Shown in pieces: positions 22,693 to 32,889 of a DNA stretch of 64,000 bases. A program made the position numbers and the translations under genes. The stretch lies in NCBI RefSeq assembly GCF_002776525.5, contig NC_045438.1, forward strand, positions 146,794,095 to 146,858,094. Direction: 5' to 3'. This DNA is from Piliocolobus tephrosceles. Taxonomy: Eukaryota > Chordata > Mammalia > Primates > Cercopithecidae. The notes under the pieces are model-generated. The model searched no databases and was not told the DNA's origin. It was given only the letters and a program-made list of their open reading frames with translations. Numbering within the stretch: the first letter of the stretch is position 1; each line of letters starts with the position of its first letter.

Positions 22693-22845
22693 TAGGCTTT
22701 TAGAAAAGAGGGTCTTGTTCCCTCTGTTGGAGTGGTGAGATCCAGAAAGCTAGTAGGACCCAATCCTGGGATGTGGGAAGGAAGGCATGAACCAGGTCAC
22801 TTAGGCCTACCTCTGGCCTGGCATAGGCCCGTCAAAAATAACAAG

Positions 22846-23165
22846 AGGCTGAGTGTGGTAGCTCACGCCTGTAATCCCAACACTTTGGGAGGCCAAGACA
22901 GGAGGATTGCTTGAGCTTGGGAGTTCCAGACCAGCCTGAGTGAAACAGCCAGACCTTGTCTCTACAAAAAATAAAAAATAATTAGCCAGGCATGGTGGCA
23001 TGCACCTGCAGTCCCAGCTACTCAGGAGACTGAGGTGGGAAGATCGCTTGAATCCAGGAGTCCGAGGCTGCAGTGAGTTATGATCGCAACACTGCACTCA
23101 TGACAGAATGCAGTCTGGGTGACAGAGCAAGACTCTGTCTCTAGAACAACAACAACAACAACAAA
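22846..23165 (+). mobile_element. Alu, old (AluJ-like), with (CAA)n tail
   Basis: The reading 'ggattgcttgagcttggg' and 'cagcctgagtgaaac' are AluJ-like. The tail is a run of CAA units at 23,146-23,164. Confidence 0.9.
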
Positions 23166-23859
23166 GAAAAGAGCAAGTAGAGTCCCCAGAAGGTCATCAC
23201 AGTCCAAAGCAGCTACTCACCAAAGTAGACAGAGCAGAATAAGAGCTAGAGTTATGAATAAAGAGTACGTCATGGCATAGAGTTTCTTTTCTCTCCATAT
23301 AGAAAGGGAGAGAGAGGCCTAAATGCAGAGACAAAGCACGGTGCAAGCCACAGGGAAATCTTCAATTCAGGGTTTTCAATTCAGGAATTATGAGTCTGCC
23401 CAGACTTTCTTGGACATCTGACTTGAAGAAGAGAGGAGATGAAAGGATGGCCTGAAAATCATTTTTCTTTTGCTGCAGAATGGGGACTCTATGAATATTG
23501 CCATGTATCATCTTTTGGGAGTTCCTTAGAGATAATGACGCCATCCATTAAAATCTGACAAGTAAAACTCTTGAACACAGATGAATTTCACCATCAGGCT
23601 GGCTTCTCAACTGCTGCTGCAACACAATCTCTCCCTCCGAAATCTAAAAACACCGGCAGAGTAGACCATCCTTTTTTTAAGCCTCATTAAATGTTTGGGT
23701 CTCAAGATATAGTCACAGTATTTGCAGAATAAGAGTAAGTCTCACGGTGAAACTAGAAAAATTATCAGGATGAGTGGGAGCACTCAAGGAAACATTCTCT
23801 CTTCCTGGTTTACATTACTGATCCATAATATCTAGTGCAAAATCAAAAGAGTTGCATTG
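23166..23859. other. Unique sequence, no gene seen
   Basis: No element or gene was recognised. Confidence 0.4.
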
Positions 23860-24015
23860 TGCAATTTACTAGTTTGATAACTTGAACTGGACATTTCTCT
23901 GAACCCCAATTTCTTCACCTATAAAATGAGAATGATACTAACAGCTATTATATGGAATTCCAATGAGAATCAAATAAGATGATGCATAAGATACTGCTGC
24001 ACAAGTACTTCTGTA
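23860..24015 (+). mobile_element. MIR element
   Basis: The MIR core is clear: 'ctctgaaccccaatttcttc', 'acctataaaatgagaatgat', 'gagaatcaaataagatgatg'. An ancient tRNA-derived SINE. Confidence 0.75.
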
Positions 24016-24116
24016 ATGGTTACTACTTCTCTACCACTTCTCTGAGAAATAGAATACTGGACTATAAATTATAAGACGTATACTTCATATTCACTAACAC
24101 CAGTAATTAAGAACCT

Positions 24117-24409
24117 TGGCCAGACATGGTGGCTCACACTTGTAATCCCAGCACTTTGCGAGGCCAAGGTGGGTGGATCACCTGAGGTCAGAGATCGAGA
24201 CTAGCCTGGCCAACATGGCGAAGCCCTATCTCTATTAAAATTATAAAAATTAGACAGCCATGGTAGTGGGCACCTGTAATCCCAGCTACTCAGGAGGCTG
24301 AGGCAGAATTGCTGGAACTCAGGAGGCGGAGGTTGCAGTGAGCCAATATTGCGCCACTGCACTCCAGCCTGGGTGACAAGAGCGAAACTCTGTCTCAAAA
24401 AAAAAAACC
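24117..24409 (+). mobile_element. Alu, S-like
   Basis: Both arms are present with a short A tail. Small deletions occur near 24,190 and 24,305. Confidence 0.9.
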
Positions 24410-24502
24410 TTAAATTTCTCTTCTTGGTTTTTCTTATTTCTAAAATGAAATAGTCTACAATGAGAGAACTATTGGAGTTGTTTGGGTTAAAAAAAAAAAG
24501 TC

Positions 24503-24806
24503 ATGGCCTGGCTTGGTAGCTCACACCTGTAATCTCAGCACTTTGACAGGTGAAGCAGGCAGATTGCTGTCGCTTGAGCCTAGGAGTACGTGACCATCCT
24601 GGGCAACATGGTGAAACTGCATCTCTACAAAAAAATACAAAAAGTAGCTGAGCATGGTGGTGTATGCCTGTAGTCCCAGCTACTCTGGGAGGCTGAGATG
24701 GAAGAATCACCTGAGCCAGGGAAGTAGAGGCTGCAGTGAACTGTAATCGCACTACTGCACTCCAGCCTAGGTCACAGTGACTTTGTCTCAAGAAAAAAAA
24801 GAAAAA
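24503..24806 (+). mobile_element. Alu, old (AluJ-like)
   Basis: 'ggctgcagtgaactgtaatcgc' in the right arm and many other changes mark this as an old copy. Confidence 0.88.
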
Positions 24807-25538
24807 AGACACTATGTAATCCAAAATATTAGTATTAAAACCACAGTTTCAAAGTTCTATCACAGTCTGTAATGGTACCGACTCAAATTTGAAGAAAAAA
24901 TGGAAACTCATCCCATTAATTTAAGAGAAGTGTCACAGAAATCCATTTCAAACACTATTTTCCCCCACCATGATCTGAAGCTATGCATAAATTATCGGAA
25001 TTCTCTATCCATGCATTCCAATTATACAACTTTTTGCTTCAGATATTCAGGGACTTCTAAGCATGACCTGCCTGAGACCATATTACTCTACTTATCATAA
25101 ACATGTTGACCCGCATGTTCTGGATTTTCCAAGAGAGGGTATGACAGCGTATCAATATCCCCCCACGTGGTAGATTTACCTATCCTTATGCATGTGTACC
25201 TCCCAATAAAACACATTTACACAAGAATAAGGTAAGACTATGAAAATACAGTCTTTTTTTATTCCATCCAAGCCCAAATAATTTTTCTCAAGTTGCTGCC
25301 AAGTTGCCCAACACTTAACCTTGTCTAAATATCTTTCTACATCTTAAGCCAAGGATTTATTGGCTGTTAACTTACACTTAACCAAGATTATGAAAAACTG
25401 TTGCTGGGATGCTGGAAGAATTACATGTTGCCTCACAGAAAAGGAATGCTGGGGCTTAGCAACTGCCTACAGAGTCACTTACCAAAGCTGTGCTTGTTTT
25501 GCCATTTGTTTGGACAGGTTATGTTTCGGAAACTCTTT
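24807..25538. other. Unique sequence, no gene seen
   Basis: AT-rich, without recognisable genes. Confidence 0.4.
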
Positions 25539-25539
25539 T

Positions 25540-25672
25540 AATTTTTATTTATTGGAGATGGGGTATCACTATGTTGCCCAAGCTGCTCTGGAACTCCTGG
25601 CCTCAAGTGACCCTCCCACCACAGCTTCCCAAAGTGCTGGGATTACACACATGGGCCACCATGCCTGGCCTC
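25540..25672 (-). mobile_element. Alu left monomer (FLAM-like)
   Basis: A single arm only, from 'tattggagatggggtatcac' to 'ggccaccatgcctggcc'. The length and single arm fit a fossil Alu monomer. Confidence 0.8.
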
Positions 25673-25772
25673 AGAAACTCCTAACATGTTAGTCATAGAA
25701 TACCTTAATAACCTAAATTCCAACAGAGTGGATTGTTTCCAGTAGAGTTTGTAACTTCTAAAATCATGACTG

Positions 25773-26056
25773 TGGCTGGGCGCAGTGGCTCAACACCTGT
25801 AATCCCAGCACTTTGGGAGGCTGAGGAGAGCGGATCACCGGAGGTCAGGAGTTCAAGACCAGCCTGGCCAAAATAGTGAAATCTTGTCTCTACTAAAAAT
25901 ACAAAAAATGAGCCGGGCGTGGTGGCGGATGCCTGTAATCCCAGCTACTTGGGAGGCTGAGGCAGGGGAATGGCTTGAACCCGGGAGGCAGAGGTTGCAG
26001 TGAGCTGAGATGGCACCATTGCACTCTAGCCTGGGCAACAAGAGCGAAACTCCATC
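25773..26056 (+). mobile_element. Alu with an expanded AAAAG tail
   Basis: A full plus-strand Alu whose tail has turned into a long AAAAG microsatellite containing an assembly gap. Confidence 0.93.
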
Positions 26057-26191
26057 TAGAAAAGAAAAGAAAAGAAAAGAAAAGAAAAGAAAAGAAAAGA
26101 AAAGNNNNNNNNNNAGAAAAGAAAAGAAAAGAAAAGAAAAGAAAAGAAAAGAAAAGAAAAGAAAAGAAAAGAAAAGAAAAGAAAAGAAAAA
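26057..26191 (+). repeat. (AAAAG)n microsatellite with a 10-N gap
   Basis: More than 20 units of AAAAG are visible on the two sides of the gap at 26,105-26,114. The true length is unknown. Lysine/arginine-rich frames over it are not proteins. Confidence 0.97.
26105..26114. other. Assembly gap (10 N)
   Basis: Ten N within the AAAAG tract; probably a placeholder and not a measured length. Confidence 0.99.
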
Positions 26192-26194
26192 GTT

Positions 26195-27050
26195 TAATAT
26201 AAATTACCCTACAATCCACAATTCAACTCCTAAGTATCTACACCCAAGAGAAGTAAAAACAGGTGTCCACACAAAGACTTTTCCTTTTTTTGAGGCAGAG
26301 TATCATTCTGTTGCCCAGGCTGGAGGGCAGTGGCGCCATCACAGCTCACTGCAGCCTCGACCTCCCGGGCTCTGGTAACCCTCCCACTGCAGCTTCCTGG
26401 ATAGCTGGGACTACAGGCATGTGCCACCACATCCACCTAATTTATTGTATTTTTGGTAGCGATGAGGTTTCACCATGTTGCCCAGGCTGGTCTCGAACTC
26501 CTGGGCTCAAGCAATCCACCAGCCTCAGCCTCCCAAAGTGCTAGGATTACAGGCGTGAGCCACCATGCCCAGCCAATGCAAAGAGTTATGCACATATGCT
26601 CATAGAAGTATTATTCATAGTAGCTACAAAAATGGAAACAACTCACATATCCATCACCTGGTGACTAGACAGGCAAATGTGGTATGTCCACATGACGGAG
26701 CACTACACAGCAATGAAAAGGATCAAACTACTGATACATGCTATGACATAGACTGACCTCATAAACTTTATGGTGAGCAAAAGAAGCCAGACAAAAAGGC
26801 CATTAATTGTAAGATTCCACCTCCATAAACTGTTCTGAAAATGTAGATGTATATAGAGGTAGAAACTAGTGGTTTCCTGTGACCGGTGGGTGGGAATAGA
26901 AATTAATCACAGTGGACAGCAGGGATCTTTAAGGAATGATAGAAAGTTCTAGAAACGGTGAAAGTAGTACAATTCTGTAAGTCTCCCCACACCAAAAATC
27001 ATCAAATTGTATACTTAAATGTGTGCGTGTGTGTGCACATGTGTGTATTA
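26195..27050 (+). mobile_element. Ancient L1 3' fragment, split by an Alu
   Basis: The left piece (26,195-26,283) reads 'ccctacaatccacaattc...cccaagagaagtaaaaac'; the right piece (26,574-27,020) continues with 'catagtagctacaaaaatgg', 'gcaatgaaaaggatcaaac', 'agaagccagacaaaaaggc' and 'caaattgtatacttaaat'. This is the standard 3' end of an old L1M element. A GT-rich tract follows. Confidence 0.75.
26284..26573 (-). mobile_element. Alu, old (AluJ-like), inside the L1
   Basis: 'gcctcgacctcccgggctc' and 'caatccaccagcctcagcc' are AluJ-like. It splits an L1 fragment. Confidence 0.9.
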
Positions 27051-27061
27051 AAGACAAATAT

Positions 27062-27357
27062 TTGGCCGGGCAAGGTGGTTCACGCCTGAAATCCCAGCAC
27101 TTTGGGAGGCTGAGGTGGGTGGATCACGAGGTCAGGAGTTCAAGATCAGCCTGGCCAAGATGGTGAAACCCTGACTCTACTAAAAATACAAAAATTAGCT
27201 GGGCGTAGTGGCGGGTGCCTGTAACCCCAGCTACTCAGGAGGCTGAAGCATACAAGTACTTGAACCCAGGAGGCGGCGGCTGCAGTGAGCTGAGTTCATG
27301 CCGCTGCACTCCAGCCTGGGCAAGACAGAGCGAGACTCCAACTCAAAAAAAAAAAAA
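27062..27357 (+). mobile_element. Alu with target-site duplication
   Basis: Flanked by 'aaagacaaatatt' before and 'aaagacaaacatt' after (one mismatch). The left flank and the first 20 bases of this Alu are copied at 28,823-28,871. Confidence 0.92.
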
Positions 27358-27429
27358 GACAAACATTCACCCTTTTCAGACACACAAATAATGTTGGAGG
27401 AAAAATCGAGTTTTGAAAATGTGCATCTG

Positions 27430-27682
27430 TGGCTGGATACAGTGGCTCACTCCCGTAATCCCAGCACTTTGGGAGGCCGGGGCAGGCTGATTACCTGAGG
27501 TCAGGAATTCGAGACCAGCCCGGCCAACATGGTGAAACCCTGTCTCTACTAAAAATACAAAAAAAAAAAACAGGCAGGAGAATCTCATGAGCCCAGGAGA
27601 CGGAGGTTGCAGTGAGCCGAGATTCGTGCCACTGTATTACAGCCTGGGCAAGACTCTGTCTCAAAAAAAAAAAAAAAAAAAA
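27430..27682 (+). mobile_element. Alu with an internal deletion
   Basis: The linker A run (27,559-27,570) jumps directly to 'caggcaggagaatctcatg', so about 60 bases of the right-arm start are missing. Confidence 0.9.
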
Positions 27683-27780
27683 ATTTTTGTGGTAATGTAC
27701 TTATGTTCAAACATTTCTAATTAGGTTTATAACTTTTGAGCTCTAAGGTACATTAAAATGGTACGTAGAAGTTGTGCTGT

Positions 27781-28079
27781 AGCCGGGCGCGGTGGCTCAA
27801 GCCTGTAATCCCAGCACTTTGGGAGGCCGAGACGGGCGGATCACGAGGTCAGGAGATCGAGACCATCCTGGCTAACACGGTGAAACCCCGTCTCTACTAA
27901 AAATACAAAAACTAGCCGGGTGAGGTGGCGGGCGCCTGTAGTCCCAGCTACTCCGGAGGCTGAGGCAGGAGAATGGCATAAACCCAGGAGGCAGAGCTTG
28001 CAGTGAGCTGAGATCCGGCCACTGCACTCCAGTCCGGGCAACAGAGCGAGACTCCGCCTCAAAAAAAAAAAAAAAAAAA
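27781..28079 (+). mobile_element. AluY, monkey-type, with target-site duplication
   Basis: Flanked by 'agaagttgtgctgt' on both sides (ending at 27,780 and from 28,080). It carries 'ggctcaagcctg', 'ctagccgggtgaggtgg' and 'gctgagatccggccactg'. Confidence 0.95.
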
Positions 28080-28108
28080 GAAGTTGTGCTGTTAAAACTC
28101 CATTTTAG

Positions 28109-28253
28109 TCCGGGAGTGGTGGCTCAGGCCTCTAATCCTAGCCCCTTTGGGAGGCCCAGGCAGGCAGAACACCTGAGGTCAGGGGTTCAAGAACAGCCTG
28201 GCCAACATGGCAAAACCTTGTCTTTACTAAAAATACAAAAATTAGCCAGGCGT
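28109..28253 (+). mobile_element. Alu left arm, truncated by the next Alu
   Basis: From 'ccgggagtggtggctcagg' to 'ttagccaggcgtgg', then the next Alu head 'agggagcagtgactcacgcc' begins. Confidence 0.88.
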
Positions 28254-28549
28254 GGCAGGGAGCAGTGACTCACGCCTGTAATCCCAGCACTTTGGGAGGC
28301 CAAGGCAAGCGGATCACAAGGTCAAGAGATCGAGACCATCCTGGCTAACACCATCTCTAATAAAAAATACAGAAAACCAGCTGGGCGTGGTGGCGGGTGC
28401 CTGTAGTCCCAACTATTCAGGAGGTTGAGGCAGGAGAATTGCTTGAACCTGGGAGGCTGAGGTTACAGTGAGCTGAGATCACACCATTTCACTTCAGCCT
28501 GGGTGACAGAGTGAGACTCTGTCTCAAAAAAACAAAACAAAACAAAAAA
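28254..28549 (+). mobile_element. Alu, S-like
   Basis: Full plus-strand Alu with a tail of AAAAACAAAACAAAAC. Confidence 0.92.
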
Positions 28550-28554
28550 GAACT

Positions 28555-28820
28555 GGCCAGGCACGGTGGCTCATGCCTGTAATCCCAGCACTTTGGGAGG
28601 CCGAGGTGGGTGGATCACGAGGTCAGGAGTTCAAGACCAGCCTGGCCAACATAGTGAAACCTCGTCTCTACCAAAAATGGAAAAATTAGCTGGGCATGGT
28701 GGCAAGCACCTGTAATCCCAGCTACTTGGGAGGCTGAGGCAGGAGAATCGCTTGAACCAGGGAGATGGAGGTTGCAGTAAGCTGAGATCATGCCACTGCA
28801 CTCCAGCCTGGGCAACAGAG
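28555..28820 (+). mobile_element. Alu, cut at its 3' end by a rearrangement
   Basis: Both arms are present but it stops at 'ctgggcaacagag', without the final 'cgagactccatctc' and A tail. The next base starts a copied segment. Confidence 0.92.
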
Positions 28821-28822
28821 TT

Positions 28823-28871
28823 TGCACATGTGTGTATTAAAGACAAATATTCGGCTGGGCAAGGTGGCTCA
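28823..28871 (+). repeat. Direct copy of 27,034-27,082
   Basis: 49 bases match with three differences, running from 'tgcacatgtgtgtattaaag' through 'aagacaaatatt' into the Alu head 'gggcaaggtgg'. It stops abruptly within the Alu head. Because it carries both flank and Alu start, it is a copied junction and not an independent Alu. Confidence 0.9.
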
Positions 28872-28872
28872 A

Positions 28873-28893
28873 TTCTAGATTGTGAATCTAGAA
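28873..28893. repeat. 9-bp inverted repeat at the junction
   Basis: Left arm ttctagatt (28,873-28,881), loop gtg, right arm aatctagaa (28,885-28,893). The right arm is part of the inverted copy that follows; the left arm mirrors it. Confidence 0.92.
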
Positions 28894-29115
28894 ATCCTAC
28901 TTGGTCCATTTTTTTCTCATTCATTCTTTTAAGTAATACTTATTTAGTACTTTCTGTGTGCATGTGCCAGGCATTGTTTTAACCATCGAGGAGACAGAAA
29001 AGAACAAAATTAATTCAAGTCCCTGCAGGCTTAGAGCTTTTACTAGTGACGGTAAAATATATGTTTAAAAGGAGCAACTATTAACACTATTGAGAAGAAT
29101 AAAGCAGAAAGGAGG
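28883..29115 (-). repeat. Inverted copy of 31,496-31,729 (L2 3' end)
   Basis: The reverse complement of this segment matches 31,496-31,729 with about three substitutions and one base less in an A run. Both contain the 3' end of an L2. Independent L2 copies are far more diverged than this, so the two are linked by a recent duplication. Confidence 0.95.
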
Positions 29116-29130
29116 AGATTTTTGTCTCAA

Positions 29131-29153
29131 AAAGAAAGAAAGAAAGAAAGAAA
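29131..29153 (+). repeat. (AAAG)n microsatellite
   Basis: Five AAAG units after 'tttgtctcaaa', an Alu-tail-like lead, although no Alu body precedes it. Confidence 0.85.
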
Positions 29154-29169
29154 AACCCTTTTTTAATTG

Positions 29170-29510
29170 TAATGTGAACTAGCGTTTGTCACTCAGCCTA
29201 GCTCCCACCTACTCCCCTTCAGGGTCGGTAGGAATGAAATGGCTGGAACATTCCAAACACATTCCAGATTCCATATTGTTTCATCCCTCCATGTTTTTGC
29301 ACATCATGGTTTCCAAGCCTAAGACATTCCTTTCTTTGACTGTCTCTCAAAATGCTACGTATCTTTTAAACCCCAACTCAAGAAAGTCTTCGCTTACCCA
29401 ATAAACAATCACTCCCTCCTCTACTTTAATTCTATGCTTTGTATATACCACCATTATCACCCCTATCAAACAATATTGGAATTGATTCCATTACTGCCAT
29501 CTCCCCTACT
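29170..29510 (+). mobile_element. L2 LINE fragment
   Basis: Words such as 'taaaccccaactcaagaaag', 'tttaattctatgctttgtat' and 'taccaccattatcacccc' fit an L2 3' region. Decayed, no open frame of note. Confidence 0.6.
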
Positions 29511-29544
29511 GTGAAAGGCAAAGGGTTTCAAGTTAAAAGGCAGT

Positions 29545-30050
29545 TCTATCTTATATGTGTGCGACTCTGGATAAGTCACGTTACTTCTGAGTCTCGATTT
29601 CTTCTTCTGTAAGGTAAACACAGATATTATCCCATCTCTCTTAGACTACTAATGAGGCTTAAGTAAGATAATATATGTGAAAGTATTTTTTTTTTTTTTT
29701 TTTTGAGATGGGGTCTTGCTCTGTCGCCCAGGCTGGAGTGCAGTGGCCGGATCTCAGCTCATTGCAACCTCCGCCTCCTGGGTTCATGCCATTGTCCTGC
29801 CTCAGCCTCCCAAGTAGCTGGGACCACAGGCGCCTGCCACCTCGCCCGGCTAATTTTTTGTATTTTTAGTAGAGACGGGGTTTCACCGTGTTAGCCAGGA
29901 TGGTCTCGATCTCCTGACCTCGTGATCCGCCCGTCTCAGCCTCCCAAAGTGCTGGGATTACAGGCTTGAGCCACCGCGCCCGGCTTGTGAAAGTATTTTT
30001 ATCAACTATAAAGTACTGACAAATTTTAGTTTGAATAGATGGGATTTTTT
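29545..30050 (+). mobile_element. MIR element, split by an Alu
   Basis: The MIR core ('gcgactctggataagtcacg', 'tcgatttcttcttctgtaag', 'aatgaggcttaagtaagat') lies at 29,545-29,684 and resumes after the Alu at 29,988. Confidence 0.75.
29685..29987 (-). mobile_element. AluY, monkey-type, with target-site duplication
   Basis: Flanked by 'tgtgaaagtattttt' on both sides. In its own orientation it reads 'ggctcaagcctg' and 'gctgagatccggcc'. Confidence 0.95.
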
Positions 30051-30059
30051 TAAGGTATT

Positions 30060-31690
30060 TAATGGACCACACGATTTAGGAAAAAGATGTGATCTCTCCA
30101 TTCTGTTGAAACTGCTCTAGTGAAGACTCCCAGTGAGCACTGACCTCCAAAATGCCTAAACCCACAGGTCTATTCTCAGTTCTCACCTTCATCCTTCAGC
30201 AACACTTGACACAGATGGTCTTGCCTTCCTCCTGGAAACACTTAATTCCCTGGGCTTTCACCCCAGCGGCACTCCCTTTTCATTATTACTACTTCCTGCT
30301 CACTTCTAAATCTGGAAGACCTTAAAGCTCAGTACCTAGACCTCTTGTCTTTCTATACTCACTCCTCGGTAATCCCAACCAGTCTCCTGGCTTTAAATAG
30401 CATTTAATTTCTTACAACTCACATATCTGTCTCTATACTTCTCTGAAAACCAGACCTGTTTACCAAATTGCCTGAATGTTTAAAAAGTATCTTAATTTTG
30501 GCCAGGTGCAGTGGCTCACGCCCGCAATCCTAGCACTTTGGGAGGCCAAGTCGGGCGGAGCACCTAAGGTCAGGAGTTCAAGACCAGCCTGTTCAACATG
30601 GTGAAACCCCATCTCTAATAACAAAGAAAAATTAGCCAGGCTTGGTGGCAGGTGCCTATAATCCCAGCTACACAGGAGACTGAGGCAGGAGAATCACTGG
30701 AACCTGGGAGTCAGAGGTTGCAGTAAACCAAGATGGTGCCACTGCACTCCAGCCTGGACAACAGAGCAAGACTCCATCTCAAAAAAAAAAAAAATTTTTT
30801 TTAATTGCACCCAAACTGAACTCCTGGTATCCTATGCTCCAAGCCTGATTCTCATCTCAATTATTAGCTATTTGGTCCTTCTGGGAGTTCAGGACAAAAA
30901 TCTCAGACTCATACTCCACTCCTCTCTTTGTCTCATACTTTCCATCCAACCCACCAGAAAAACTTTAATATATTCAGACTTCAACTCCTTTTCATTACCT
31001 CTATATTACTTTTACCCTGTTACCAAGTCAATATCACCTCTCATTGGGATAATTGAAACAGCTTCCTAAATGGTGTCCCTGTTTCTGCCCCTGCCCACCC
31101 CTTTCACCTGGTCTCAGCCCACCAGCCAGAGTTATCCTGTTACAGCAGAGCATTCATCCTTTAAAACATTTCAATAACATCCCACATCCCTCGGTATAAA
31201 ATCCTAAGCCTTTACCACGGCCTTTAAGGCTCCTTGGCACCTACCCGCCATATTCCTCTTTCCTCTCCTACCACTGTCCCCATTGCTCACTCCACTCCAG
31301 CCACTGCACCCTCCTTGCTTTCCCTGAATACATCAGACACTTGTCATTTCCTCTGCCTGCATGCTCTTCTCCTGAGCATCACGTAGGCCATTCCCTCACT
31401 TTCTTCAAATCCATCCTCACATGTCACCTTCTCCATGAGGTCATCCCCCACTATCCATCTGAGGTTTGCAACTCTCTCCCCTTCTACTCTTTATTCCTCC
31501 TTTCTGCTTTATTCTTCTCAATAGTATTAATAGTTGCTCCTTTTAAACATATATTTTACCGTCACTAGTAAAAGCTCTAAGCCTGCAGGGACTTGAATTA
31601 ATTTTGTTCTTTTCTGTCTCCTCGATGGTTAAAACAATGCCTGGCACATGCACACAGAAAGTACTAAATAAGTATTACTTAAAAGAATGA
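30060..31690 (+). mobile_element. L2 LINE, long fragment split by an Alu
   Basis: About 1.3 kb of L2 in the sense orientation: 'ctgttgaaactgctctagtg', 'gcaacacttgacacagatgg', 'cctaagcctttaccacggcc', 'tcacatgtcaccttctccatg' and the tail 'aaaagaatgaatgag'. The Alu at 30,500-30,795 interrupts it. Its 3' end is the source or partner of the inverted copy at 28,883-29,115. Frames at 30,872-31,568 are decayed L2 and not genes. Confidence 0.8.
30500..30795 (+). mobile_element. Alu inside the L2
   Basis: Full plus-strand Alu, S-like, with a 14-base A tail. Confidence 0.93.
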
Positions 31691-31828
31691 ATGAGAAAAA
31701 AAATGAACCAAGTAGGCTTTCTAGATTCATAAAAAACATACTTCTAAATACCTTTATCTTTAACAATAATGGGCAGAACTATAATCAAAGTTCTTATAGA
31801 TGGACGAAATTTTAAAATCAGCAAAGTT

Positions 31829-32128
31829 GGCTGGGCACGTTGGCTCATGCCTGTAATCCCAGCACATTGGGAGACCAAAGCGGGTGGATCACAAGGTCAG
31901 GAGTTCAAAACCAGCCTGGCCAATATGGTGAAACCCTATCTCTACTAAAAATACAAAAAAAATTAGCCAGGCCTGGTGGCAGGCACCTGTAGTCCTAGCT
32001 ACTCCTACTCGGGAGGCTGAGGCAGGCGAATCGCTTGAACGTGGGAGGCGGAGGTTGCAGTGAGCTGAGATTGCGCCACTGCACTCCAGCCTGGGTAACA
32101 GAGTGAGGCTCCAACTCGAAAAAAAAAA
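31829..32128 (+). mobile_element. Alu, S-like
   Basis: Full length; a duplicated 'ctactc' in the right arm ('gctactcctactcgggagg', 31,999-32,017). Confidence 0.92.
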
Positions 32129-32129
32129 A

Positions 32130-32429
32130 GGCTGCGCACGGTGGCTCAAGCCTGTAATCCTAGCACTTTGGGAGGCCGAGGCGGGCGGATCACGAGGTCA
32201 GGAGATCGAGACCACCCTGGCTAACATGGTGAAACCCCGTCTCTACTAAAAAAATACAAAAAACTAGCCGGGCGAGGTGGCGGCACCTGTAGTCCCAGCT
32301 ACTCTGCAGACTGAGGCAGGAGAATGGCGTGAACCTAGGAGGCAGAGCTTGCAGTGAGCTGAGATCTGGCCACTGTACTCCAGCCTGGGCAACAGAGCGA
32401 GACTCCGTCTCAAAAAAAAAAAAAAAAAT
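32130..32429 (+). mobile_element. AluY, monkey-type
   Basis: 'gtggctcaagcctg', 'ctagccgggcgaggtggcgg' and 'gctgagatctggccactg' are present. Inserted at the tail of the preceding Alu. Confidence 0.93.
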
Positions 32430-32582
32430 AAGCAAATCTGAGGCCACAAAGGAGAAATTAAAGTAAATTTGGGAACACAAATAAGTACCAAAAGAAACTT
32501 ACAGCAAATAAATGAGTAGAAATGGTTCTCAGAATACAACTAAATATGCACCTCCTTGACTTAATATAAAAGCCAAAGTTAA

Positions 32583-32884
32583 GGCCTGGCACAGTGGCTC
32601 ATGCCTATAATACCAGCAGTTTGGGAGGCCGAGGCGGGTGGATCACCTAAGGTAGGGGGTTTGAGACCAGCCTGACCAACATGGAGAAACCTCGTCTCTA
32701 TTAAAAATACAAAACTTAGCCTGGCATGGTGGTGCATGCCTGTAAACCCAGCTACTCGGGAGGCTGAGACAGGAAAATCACTTGAACCTGGAAGGCAGAG
32801 GTTGCGGTGAGCCAAGATGGCGCCATTGCACTCCAGCCTGGGCAACAAAGCAAAACTCCATCTCAAAAAAAAAAAAAAAAAAAG
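32583..32884 (+). mobile_element. Alu, S-like
   Basis: Full-length plus-strand element. Flanks share a short 'aaagttaa'-type word (32,576-32,582 and after 32,890). Confidence 0.9.
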
Positions 32885-32889
32885 AAAGA

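Noticed and set aside
22171..22695. 174-residue open frame
   Set aside because: The second half is an Alu; the first half has no known domain or exon edges.
26010..26378. Lys/Arg/Glu-rich protein
   Set aside because: Translation of the AAAAG microsatellite and Alu sequence with an N gap.
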